Below, one piece after another: positions 1 through 5,975 of a stretch of DNA of 11,691 bases. The notes below the pieces were generated by a model, which was given only the letters and a program-made list of their open reading frames with translations, was not told where the DNA came from and ran no database searches. Position 1 is the first letter of the stretch, and every line of letters starts with the position of its first letter. Location of the stretch: positions 1-11,691 of the forward strand of contig JAISBX010000162.1 in the NCBI GenBank assembly GCA_031265965.1. Reading direction: 5' to 3'. A program made the translations under genes and the position numbers. This DNA is from Oscillospiraceae bacterium. GTDB taxonomy: Bacteria > Bacillota_A > Clostridia > Oscillospirales > Oscillospiraceae.

Positions 1-759
1 TTCTCGTCCCGACAAGCCGTGGACGCTGTAAACGACTGGGCAAGTGAACACACCGATGGGCTCATCACAGACATCATAGACTCCTTTGACCCACGAACGG
101 TCGCCGCTATAGCGAACGAGATATATTACTCCGACCGCTGGAACTGGGAGTTCAACGAAGACGAAACCAAGTCCGACGTATTCCACGCCGCCGCCGGCGA
201 CACGACGGCCCTCTACATGAAACGCGAGGGCGACTCGCAGCTATACTACGAAGACGGGCGCGTTCAGGCGATGCCCCTCAGTTTCAAGAACGGCGGCAAT
301 TTGTGGGTCATTCTGCCGAAGGACGAAACCGCAAACGAGCTGTACGCGAGCATGACCGCCGAATATCGCGTCGAAATAATGGGCGGCTGCATTTCCAGTA
401 CCGGAAAGCTCTTGCTGCCAAAATATGAAATTGCCAGCGCCAGGGCCATTGATCTAAAAGGTGCGCTGACCGCTCTCGGCGTACCGTTGTTTGACATCGA
501 GGCCGCGCCACTTACGGACGGTCTGCTTGAGAGCGACACGCCCGCCTGGATCGACACGGCGATGCACAAGGCCGTGATAAAGGTCGATGAGAAAGGTACG
601 ACGGCCGCCGCCGTTACCGCTATGATGGTGGGAGGGAGGGGTATACCGCAGCCGACCGGGGTGTTTGAAATGATCTGCGACCATCCGTTTGTGTTCGTGT
701 TGGAGTATGGGCAGATCCTATTTACGGGCGTTGTGAACGACCCTTCGGAAACGCCGTGA
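1..759 (+). CDS. Serpin family protease inhibitor, C-terminal part (5' end outside window)
   Basis: The reading frame is open from base 1 and ends at TGA 757-759. About 252 residues are visible, where serpins usually have 370-420, so roughly the first third, with any signal peptide, lies to the left. The GTG at 19 is internal. Seen directly: a VNDWASEHTDG segment, an ANEIYY..RW strand typical of the serpin core, a hinge reading DEKGTTAAAVTA (from base 586), and the C-terminal signature CDHPFVFVL followed by ILFTGVVNDP. The hinge has Gly at P15, Thr at P14 and small residues at P12-P9, the pattern of inhibitory serpins that insert the loop into sheet A and trap serine or cysteine proteases. 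Counting 17 residues from the hinge Glu puts Arg at P1 (637-639) and Gly at P1', suggesting a trypsin-like target; this assignment is inferred. The location is probably secreted or surface-bound, but this cannot be seen here. Confidence 0.93.
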   Translation, partial: FSSRQAVDAVNDWASEHTDGLITDIIDSFDPRTVAAIANEIYYSDRWNWEFNEDETKSDVFHAAAGDTTALYMKREGDSQLYYEDGRVQAMPLSFKNGGNLWVILPKDETANELYASMTAEYRVEIMGGCISSTGKLLLPKYEIASARAIDLKGALTALGVPLFDIEAAPLTDGLLESDTPAWIDTAMHKAVIKVDEKGTTAAAVTAMMVGGRGIPQPTGVFEMICDHPFVFVLEYGQILFTGVVNDPSETP

Positions 760-777
760 CAAGTCCGAAAGGGCTTG
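760..777 (+). other. Small hairpin directly after the serpin stop codon
   Basis: The seven-base arms 760-766 and 771-777 pair fully with one G-U pair, closed by a GAAA tetraloop (767-770). It begins on the base after the serpin stop, where a terminator would sit. No run of T follows, so it may only stabilise the 3' end or act weakly. No other terminator candidate is visible between the serpin and the next promoter. Confidence 0.3.
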
Positions 778-848
778 CGGTATCGGGTTCACTTTGCTCC
801 TCATATCCGCCTGACGTACCACAATTACGGATATGTACAGTTTTTAGT

Positions 849-877
849 TTGTAATCCGTTCCGGAATGTGATAAAAT
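849..877 (+). promoter_or_regulatory. Sigma-A-type promoter of the Asp23-amidohydrolase pair
   Basis: The -35 box is TTGTAA (849-854) and the -10 box is TAAAAT (872-877), separated by 17 bases. A TG at 869-870 makes an extended -10. Transcription would start near 884, giving a leader of about 30 bases before the ATG at 913. The prediction is from consensus match only. Confidence 0.65.
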
Positions 878-912
878 GCGGCGGTAAGTATTTTATCTTG
901 TGGAAAGAATGG

Positions 913-1308
913 ATGTGTTTTAACGTGTCGGATAGCAAGGAGTATGTTACAAGCGCCGGCGAGTACGGGAGCATAAATATCTCAGAGGACGTCATAGCGC
1001 TTATCGCGGGGAGACAGGCGCTGTCTGTAGAGGGCGTCGCGTCGCTGTTTTCAACGCCCGGCAAGGAGATCATCGACATCATAGGCAAAAAGGGCGTCAC
1101 GCGCGGAGTCAGGATAGGGATCGACGACAGGCAGGTCGAAATCGACGTGTTTATCATAACGGAATTCGGCAGACCGGTGGGCGATACGGGTGAGGCGGTG
1201 CAGCGTGCCGTCAAAAACGGCGTCGAATCCTCCGTCGGACTCACGGTGTCAGCCGTCAACGTACACGTCTGCGGCATAGCGCTCAAGGGACGCAAGCAGC
1301 AGGCGTGA
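913..1308 (+). CDS. Asp23/Gls24 (YloU) family envelope-stress protein
   Basis: A protein of 131 residues matching the Asp23 family along its length: an N-terminal EYGSINISEDVIALIAG motif, a central GVRIGI..RQVEIDVFIITEFG strand region, and the C-terminal AVKNGVESSVGL..VNVHVCGIAL segment. Family members are small, alkaline-shock or cell-envelope-stress-associated proteins; in staphylococci Asp23 is held at the membrane by a partner. No membrane segment or signal peptide is seen. The frame is open upstream to a TTG at 775, but the promoter at 849-877 lies inside that extension. ATG 913 has GGAAAG at 902-907, five bases ahead, so it was chosen. In many Firmicutes this gene sits before nusB; here an amidohydrolase gene follows, sharing GTGA (1305-1308) with this stop. 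Isoleucine codons are 8 ATC, 6 ATA and no ATT. Confidence 0.88.
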   Translation: MCFNVSDSKEYVTSAGEYGSINISEDVIALIAGRQALSVEGVASLFSTPGKEIIDIIGKKGVTRGVRIGIDDRQVEIDVFIITEFGRPVGDTGEAVQRAVKNGVESSVGLTVSAVNVHVCGIALKGRKQQA

Positions 1309-2117
1309 CAGTAGATTTTCACACGCACGTGTTTCCGGACAACATCGCCGAGCGGACGATCCGGCATCTCGAGGAGTCGATAAACCACGTGTTCACCGCC
1401 GTGACGGACGGCACGCTCGCGGGTCTCACGGCGCATATGGACAGGAGCGGCGTCGACGTATCAGTCATACTCCCCGTGGTCACAAAGCCGTCCCAGACGC
1501 GCGGCGTAAACGAGTGGAGCGCGGCGGCGCAGTCGGAGCGGATCGTGGCGTTCGGCGGCGTGCATCCGCTTAGTGACGACTACCGCCGCGACATAGACCA
1601 TGCCGAGCGGCTCGGGCTGCGCGGCCTCAAATTCCACGCGGAATATCAAAACTTCACAGTTGACGACATAAATATGCTCCGCGTATACGATTACGCGCTG
1701 AGCCGCGGGCTGATGATCGTGCACCACGCGGGCGCGGACCCCGCGTATAAGCCCCCGTTTCGCAGCAGCCCGCGCCAATTCGCAAACGTCGCGGACGCCA
1801 TGAAAGGCGGGGTAATAGTTGCCGCGCACTTCGGCGGGCACTCGCAGTGGGACGACGTAGAACGGTATCTCGTGGGAAAAAACATATACCTCGACACGTC
1901 TATGGGCTTTGAATACTACCCGGCCGAACAGTTCGCGCGGATAACGCGCGCGCACGGCGCGGACAAGGTGCTGTTCGCCACTGACTCCCCTTGGAGCGAC
2001 GCGAAAACCGAGATAGAGCGGCTGAAAGCGACCTCGCTGACAGCCGCCGAAAAAGACCTGATTCTGGACGGCAACGCCGCGCGACTGCTCAATTTAAATC
2101 GACATTTTCCCGCTTGA
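1305..2117 (+). CDS. Metal-dependent amidohydrolase (Amidohydro_2/COG2159 type, TIM barrel)
   Basis: A protein of 270 residues, a typical length for compact members of this family. Likely metal-binding residues, by position along the barrel, are the N-terminal DFHTH (His6 and His8), KFH (His111), IVHH (His140/141), AAHFGGH (His175) and FATDSPW (Asp227). The end GNAARLLNL is the usual C-terminal helix of the superfamily. These proteins hydrolyse or decarboxylate small ring or amide compounds using a divalent metal; the substrate cannot be told from sequence. It is cytoplasmic, with no signal peptide or membrane segment. The start is a GTG whose last two bases are part of the upstream TGA (four-base overlap), so translation is probably coupled to the Asp23 gene. 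The ribosome binding site is weak, which fits coupling. The last 29 bases overlap the end of the convergent MATE gene. Confidence 0.87.
   Translation: MTVDFHTHVFPDNIAERTIRHLEESINHVFTAVTDGTLAGLTAHMDRSGVDVSVILPVVTKPSQTRGVNEWSAAAQSERIVAFGGVHPLSDDYRRDIDHAERLGLRGLKFHAEYQNFTVDDINMLRVYDYALSRGLMIVHHAGADPAYKPPFRSSPRQFANVADAMKGGVIVAAHFGGHSQWDDVERYLVGKNIYLDTSMGFEYYPAEQFARITRAHGADKVLFATDSPWSDAKTEIERLKATSLTAAEKDLILDGNAARLLNLNRHFPA
2018..2047 (-). terminator. Possible terminator of the MATE gene inside the opposing gene
   Basis: The arms 2018-2024 and 2041-2047 form seven perfect pairs. A two-by-two internal loop leads to a further four to five pairs (2027-2031 with 2034-2038). On the minus strand it begins about 40 bases after the MATE stop and is followed by a pyrimidine-rich stretch containing TTTT, not a clean U tract. 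It also encodes part of the amidohydrolase C-terminal region, so it could be chance. Confidence 0.3.
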
Positions 2118-3621
2118 CGACGTATTTTGTTTTCCACGAACCTCGCCTATAGTACACGAGCGTCATGAACATTCCGATAAAGACGCATATGAGCATGGCG
2201 TAAAACATTGACGCGGGGCTGCCGTTTGGCCACACGACGGGCGTATCTACGCCGTTTACTTTTAAGTTCAACGTCGTCCCCTTTGTGAGGTGGATTATAA
2301 GCAGTGTGAGCGGCAGCTTGAATATGACGTTTATCAATATTGATATCCACATAGTGCCCACGGCGTCCCCCGCGCCGCGCATGACGCCCTGATACGTCAT
2401 ATTCACGGTCATAATGAGGTATGCCGGTATCATTATCAGTATGTAGTAGCGGCACAGCGAGACGAGCAACTCCGTATCGGTGAACAGTCTGAACATGCTC
2501 CTGCCGAATATCTGCATAGCCGTTACCATGACGACGGAGAACCCGAGGCACATGAAAAACACCGTCTTGCTGCCCGATTTGACGCGATCCATGCGTCCGG
2601 CGCCTATATTCTGGCCCGTGAACGTGCCCGCCGCCATGGAGAACGCCTGACTGGGCATCAGCGCGAACCCGTCAACGCTCTGAGTCGCGGTGAGTGACGG
2701 CAACGCAAGAGATCCCATTTGTATCCAGTCGTTTTTCAGCGGATCCATAACCATCGCACTCATATCCATCAAGAACGGCTGCACGATGAGGTTTGACACG
2801 AACATTATCGCCATCTGTATGCCCGAGGGTATCCCGAGGCGCGCTATCTGGCGCACTGTGGCGGAGTGCAGCCGCAGCGACTGCCGCGTTATTGAGTACG
2901 CCCCCTTGGGACGAAGGATGCGTATCATGCACGCGATCGCCGAGAGTATTTGGGATACGATGGTCGCCCACGCGGCGCCGGCGACGCCCATGTTGAGTCC
3001 CCACGGCGCGACGCACAGTATATCCAGCACTATGTTGAGCGCCACAGTCCCCAGCAGGACGAGCAGCGGGAAGACGGAGTCGCCCAGTCCGCGCAACACG
3101 CCGGAGAAGACGTTATAGAACCCGCCGCCCGTCGTTCCCAGAAAGAGGATGAACAGGTAGTCGTAGGCCATCCGCTCCATCAGAGGCTGCGCGTTCGTGT
3201 TCAGCAGCTTCAGCATGGGTCCTGTCAGTGGCGTGGCGACGGCTGTCACCAGCACGCACGACAGCGCGACGAGCGTTATGGAGTTGCCGATGGTGAGCCC
3301 CAGATTTTCTTTGTCCTTCGCGCCGTAGTACTGCGATACCATCGTCATGACGCCGCCGCCTATGGCCATGAACAGTACGAGGAATATGTTCAGTATCGGC
3401 ATCGATACGCCGACGGCGCCCAGCGCTATATCGCTGAGCTTGTCACCGTTTTCCGCAAAGCCCTCTATGAACCGTCCGACGATCATACGGTCGGCCGCCG
3501 TATAGAGCATCTGCGCTATGCTCCCGATGAGCAGGGGGATGGAAAATTTTAGCAGACCCACGGGGATACTGCCCTCAGTCATGTCCTGAGAGCCGAAAAG
3601 GGATTTTATTTTTTGCATCAT
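2089..3621 (-). CDS. MATE family multidrug/cation antiporter
   Basis: A protein of 510 residues, a little longer than the usual 440-470, with about twelve hydrophobic segments in two halves. The N-terminal motif MTEGSIP followed by LLKFSIPLLIGS and ADRMIVGRFI is the classic MATE opening. VSQYYGAKD, VLRGLGDS and, in the second half, GTFTGQNIGAG and GVMRGAGDA are the paired family motifs. MATE proteins export drugs, dyes or metabolites in exchange for Na+ or H+ at the cytoplasmic membrane; the substrate is unknown. Extra length comes from a polar loop near the middle (around MDPLKNDWIQMG) and another before the last helix (around LKVNGVDTPVVW). The frame extends to a GTG at 3690, but the promoter lies within that stretch. 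ATG 3621 has GGAGAG (3631-3636) nine bases ahead, and a second ATG follows immediately. The gene appears to be transcribed alone. Confidence 0.93.
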   Translation of the reverse strand: MMQKIKSLFGSQDMTEGSIPVGLLKFSIPLLIGSIAQMLYTAADRMIVGRFIEGFAENGDKLSDIALGAVGVSMPILNIFLVLFMAIGGGVMTMVSQYYGAKDKENLGLTIGNSITLVALSCVLVTAVATPLTGPMLKLLNTNAQPLMERMAYDYLFILFLGTTGGGFYNVFSGVLRGLGDSVFPLLVLLGTVALNIVLDILCVAPWGLNMGVAGAAWATIVSQILSAIACMIRILRPKGAYSITRQSLRLHSATVRQIARLGIPSGIQMAIMFVSNLIVQPFLMDMSAMVMDPLKNDWIQMGSLALPSLTATQSVDGFALMPSQAFSMAAGTFTGQNIGAGRMDRVKSGSKTVFFMCLGFSVVMVTAMQIFGRSMFRLFTDTELLVSLCRYYILIMIPAYLIMTVNMTYQGVMRGAGDAVGTMWISILINVIFKLPLTLLIIHLTKGTTLNLKVNGVDTPVVWPNGSPASMFYAMLICVFIGMFMTLVYYRRGSWKTKYVVKRENVDLN

Positions 3622-3658
3622 ATGTCTACACTCTCCAAGATTCCATATTATTTTTAAT

Positions 3659-3687
3659 ATCTTACCACACTCTCCGCAATAATACAA
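3659..3687 (-). promoter_or_regulatory. Promoter of the MATE gene
   Basis: Read on the minus strand, the -35 box is TTGTAT (3687-3682) and the -10 box is TAAGAT (3664-3659), separated by 17 bases, with a TG dinucleotide one base ahead of the -10. The start would be near 3652, giving a leader of about 30 bases to ATG 3621. It lies just downstream of the terminator at 3719-3753, so the MATE gene is a separate unit. Confidence 0.65.
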
Positions 3688-3718
3688 CACAAATTTTTAT
3701 TGGCCACAAGAAACAAGA

Positions 3719-3753
3719 AAATAATCCCGCCATCAATAGCGGCGGGATTATTT
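3719..3753 (-). terminator. Intrinsic terminator closing the six-gene envelope operon
   Basis: A perfect 13-base-pair stem (3719-3731 with 3741-3753) with a nine-base loop. The GC-rich core is CCCGCC/GGCGGG. On the minus strand the stem runs into TTATTTTCTTGTTTCTTG, a good U-rich tract. It starts 14 bases after the stop codon of the flippase gene (3767). On the plus strand only three T follow, so it works mainly for minus-strand transcription. Confidence 0.9.
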
Positions 3754-3766
3754 ACCGAAAACAGTT

Positions 3767-5299
3767 TTAAGATGTGAATAACGCGCGGAAACGGTCGAGG
3801 TCGCGGCGGGTCATGGAGCCCAGCGCGAACAGCAGCGCCGCGTACACGGCGGCGCTCATTATTATGTGCAGCGTTACGGAGGCGCCGCCGGCCGCCAGCG
3901 GGAGCCCGCACGTACGCAGGAGCAGCATGGCGACGTCGACGGCGCCGAGCGCGCAGAATAACGACTTGAGCGCGTCCGCCGCCGTGACGCGCACTCGCGC
4001 GACAAGCGCGAGGCGGCGTATGCTCAGAGCGAAATTGAACAGATCCGTGAAGTAGATCATGAATATGTACCCGCGCACGGCGTAGATCGGGAGCAAATAG
4101 TAGACGAGCGCGAGGCTTATCAGGGAATCGAGCACGTTGTAGCGCATGGAGTGCATCTGCTGGCCCAGCCCGCGGAGCATACCGTCCGTCACGCTGTCGA
4201 GATACATCACCGGGACGAGCGGGGCGAGCGAGCGTATGAGACGCCCCGCGTCCGCGCTGCCGTACAGCGCGCGCCCGAGCTCGTCGGAAAACCGGAAGAG
4301 CACGGCCGCCGCGCACAGAGCGAAAAGCATGGCGAAGCGCAGAGTGTTATTCACCAGCGCGGATATGCGCGCGTCGTCCCCTTGGACCTGCGCATCCGTG
4401 AGCTCCGGGACGAGCAGCTCCGCGAGGGAGTAGAATATGGCGGACGGAAATGTTATTACGGGAAACACCATGCCCTGTATCATGCCGTAGCCCGCCAGCG
4501 CGGTCTCGGAGGACGCGCCGTGCTTGCGCAGCCCGCGCGGGATGAGCAGGTTCTGCACCGTTGTGAGCGCGACGCGCGCGTAGGCGGAGAGGGCCAGCGG
4601 CACGGCGGTGACGAGTATCCTGCGCGTCAGCCCGGCGTGCTCGCCGGCGTCCGGCGCCGCGCCGCGCCCCTCGCGCAGGTACATGACGAGATGTATAAAA
4701 AACGACGCGAGCTCTCCTATCACGCCGCCCGCGACGATTATGGAACACGAAACGCTAAGATTTTCAACTCCGTACACCTTCAGGGCGAAGACCGCGGCGG
4801 CTATCCTGACGACCTGCTCGACAGCCTGCGACACCGTGGGTTTGATTATGTGGCCCACGGCGGTAAAGTAACCCGAGAGCACGGCGGTGAGCGAGAACGC
4901 CGGCAGCGAGAGCGACAGCACGCGCAGTGGAAGCACCGTGCGCGCGTCCCCAATCCAGCGCTCGCCTATGACGTCCGCGCCGAACCACAGCGCCGCCGCC
5001 GCCGCCGCGCCGCACGTCAGCGCGTATATCAGACATTTGCGCATGACGGCCCGCACGCCGTCCCGGCTGCCGCGCCCGAGCTCCATCGCGACGAGACGCG
5101 TGGCGGTAAAGCGTATGCCGGACAGCGCCACCGTCGCCGCGAGCGCGCTGACGGACATGATGAGGCTGTACAGCCCTATGCCGGCCGCGCCTATCATTTT
5201 GGACAGATAAACCTGAAACGCCATACCGACGGAACGCATCAAAAACGCCGCCGCCGTCAGCAGCGCCGTATTCAAGAGCATTTTTCGGACGCGATACAT
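3767..5299 (-). CDS. SpoVB/MurJ-like lipid-linked oligosaccharide flippase (MOP superfamily)
   Basis: A protein of 510 residues with about fourteen hydrophobic segments, the length and layout of the polysaccharide-biosynthesis flippases of the SpoVB/YtgP group. Recognisable are the opening TALLTAAAFLMRSVGMAFQV, the YLSKMIGAAGIGLYSLIMSV segment, ALSGIRFTATRLVA, and in the second half TFPSAIFYSLAELLVPELT. Such proteins move lipid-linked sugar precursors, as in peptidoglycan or spore cortex synthesis, across the cytoplasmic membrane. SpoVB itself is a sporulation protein, but YtgP and other paralogues are not, so the exact role is open. An upstream GTG (5317) is possible, but GGGAGG at 5306-5311 lies six bases before ATG 5299, which fixes the start. 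The 77-base gap to the gene before it is the only real gap in the operon; the terminator follows the stop by 14 bases. Confidence 0.87.
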   Translation of the reverse strand: MYRVRKMLLNTALLTAAAFLMRSVGMAFQVYLSKMIGAAGIGLYSLIMSVSALAATVALSGIRFTATRLVAMELGRGSRDGVRAVMRKCLIYALTCGAAAAAALWFGADVIGERWIGDARTVLPLRVLSLSLPAFSLTAVLSGYFTAVGHIIKPTVSQAVEQVVRIAAAVFALKVYGVENLSVSCSIIVAGGVIGELASFFIHLVMYLREGRGAAPDAGEHAGLTRRILVTAVPLALSAYARVALTTVQNLLIPRGLRKHGASSETALAGYGMIQGMVFPVITFPSAIFYSLAELLVPELTDAQVQGDDARISALVNNTLRFAMLFALCAAAVLFRFSDELGRALYGSADAGRLIRSLAPLVPVMYLDSVTDGMLRGLGQQMHSMRYNVLDSLISLALVYYLLPIYAVRGYIFMIYFTDLFNFALSIRRLALVARVRVTAADALKSLFCALGAVDVAMLLLRTCGLPLAAGGASVTLHIIMSAAVYAALLFALGSMTRRDLDRFRALFTS

Positions 5300-5376
5300 T
5301 CGGAACCTCCCGCACACAGTATGGGTACTTCAAATATACTCCGCGTACCCTCGCTCTATGCGTACAGGCCCGACGC

Positions 5377-5586
5377 CTACAGTGTGAAATCGCTCTCGCT
5401 GAACGTCCCGGGGCGCCCCGGAGACGGACGCTCCGGGACGCGTTTTACCGGGTCGTATACAAATTTGTCGCAGCTCGCGCTCGGGCTTACGATGCCGCGC
5501 TTTATACACGCGACCTCCGTATCGCTCAAAACGGAGCCGTGCCGGCAGTAGGCGCAGCTTGGCGCTATTTGCCTGTCAAACAACAT
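5377..5586 (-). CDS. Small four-cysteine protein, function unknown (possible metal site)
   Basis: A protein of 69 residues with Cys11-x-x-Cys14, Cys27 and Cys39, then FVYDPVKRVPERP and a short acidic-aromatic end (SESDFTL). The spacing suggests a small zinc or iron-sulphur knuckle; that is inference. I recall similar short proteins with a Cys-rich front and a YDPxKRxPxRP block in clostridial genomes, annotated as hypothetical, but I cannot give a family name. There is no membrane segment or signal peptide. The ATG overlaps the upstream stop by one base (TAATG), with GGAG in the last codons of the upstream gene serving as ribosome site, so the two are probably translated together. It lies between the coiled-coil gene and the flippase gene in the envelope operon. 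The ordered Cys pattern and the coupling make it a real gene and not a chance frame. Confidence 0.78.
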   Translation of the reverse strand: MLFDRQIAPSCAYCRHGSVLSDTEVACIKRGIVSPSASCDKFVYDPVKRVPERPSPGRPGTFSESDFTL

Positions 5587-5975
5587 TACTCCGCGCCGTC
5601 GTCCGGGCTTTCGCCGTCGTCCGCGTCGCGCTCGGCGGCCTCATACTCGGCCTCGGAAATGTCGCCGGCCGATTTAAGTATGCTGATCTCGTTCTGGCGG
5701 TCGGCTATACGTTCGAGAGCCGCCGTGACCTCCTCCACCGCCTGCGCGAATTCGGCGTCCGGAGCGTCCTTGCGCGCCTCGTAGTATTTGGCGCCGATCT
5801 CGCTGTACAAACGCCTCACGGCGCCCTTTTCGCGCGCGACGTCCGCCGACAGCTTCGTTATGCGCGTCAGCACCTTCGCCTTTTCGCCCGCGACCTTGTA
5901 GAGCTCCACCGATACGTCGGCTATCGCCCCTATAGTCGCTTTTGCCTTTTCCTTCAAGTCCTCAAAATTCGCCAT
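5586..5975 (-). CDS. Small coiled-coil protein, function unknown
   Basis: A protein of 129 residues, almost entirely charged and helical in character. Residues about 1-110 show heptad-like spacing of Leu, Ile, Val and Ala among Lys, Glu and Asp (for example LTRITKLSADVAREKGAVRR and VEEVTAALERIADRQNEISI). The end is acidic (DADDGESPDD). No membrane segment, signal peptide or cysteine is present. Clostridial genomes carry similar short proteins with an N-terminal FEDLKEKAK-type helix, some with a zinc ribbon at the C-terminus. Here the following gene is a separate Cys-rich protein, so the two may work as a pair (inference). The start is clear: a consensus AGGAGG at 5984-5989 lies eight bases before ATG 5975, inside the last codons of lgt. 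The gene overlaps lgt by 14 bases and the four-Cys gene by one. Confidence 0.8.
   Translation of the reverse strand: MANFEDLKEKAKATIGAIADVSVELYKVAGEKAKVLTRITKLSADVAREKGAVRRLYSEIGAKYYEARKDAPDAEFAQAVEEVTAALERIADRQNEISILKSAGDISEAEYEAAERDADDGESPDDGAE

Noticed and set aside
775..912. N-terminal extension of the Asp23 protein to a TTG at 775
   Set aside because: The promoter at 849-877 lies inside it, the translation of this stretch does not look like the family, and ATG 913 has a ribosome site.
3622..3690. N-terminal extension of the MATE protein to a GTG at 3690
   Set aside because: The -10 and -35 boxes of the gene's own promoter lie within this stretch. The good ribosome site is at 3631-3636, and the family motif begins soon after ATG 3621.
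5300..5350. A possible sporulation sigma-E promoter (CATACTGT on the minus strand) before the flippase gene
   Set aside because: The -10 resembles the consensus, but no ATA-type -35 lies at the right distance and the implied start would fall almost on the ribosome binding site. No convincing vegetative promoter is visible either.
5323..5350. Inverted repeat GGGTAC...GTACCC before the flippase gene
   Set aside because: Only six pairs around a 16-base loop, with no T tract. This is weak as a terminator and matches no known regulator site.
4151..5551. A 466-codon open frame on the plus strand opposite the flippase and small-protein genes
   Set aside because: The translation is rich in Arg, His, Gln and Glu with no recognisable motif. 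It is the mirror of a clear 14-helix membrane protein and of the Cys-rich protein, and arises from GC-rich third positions.
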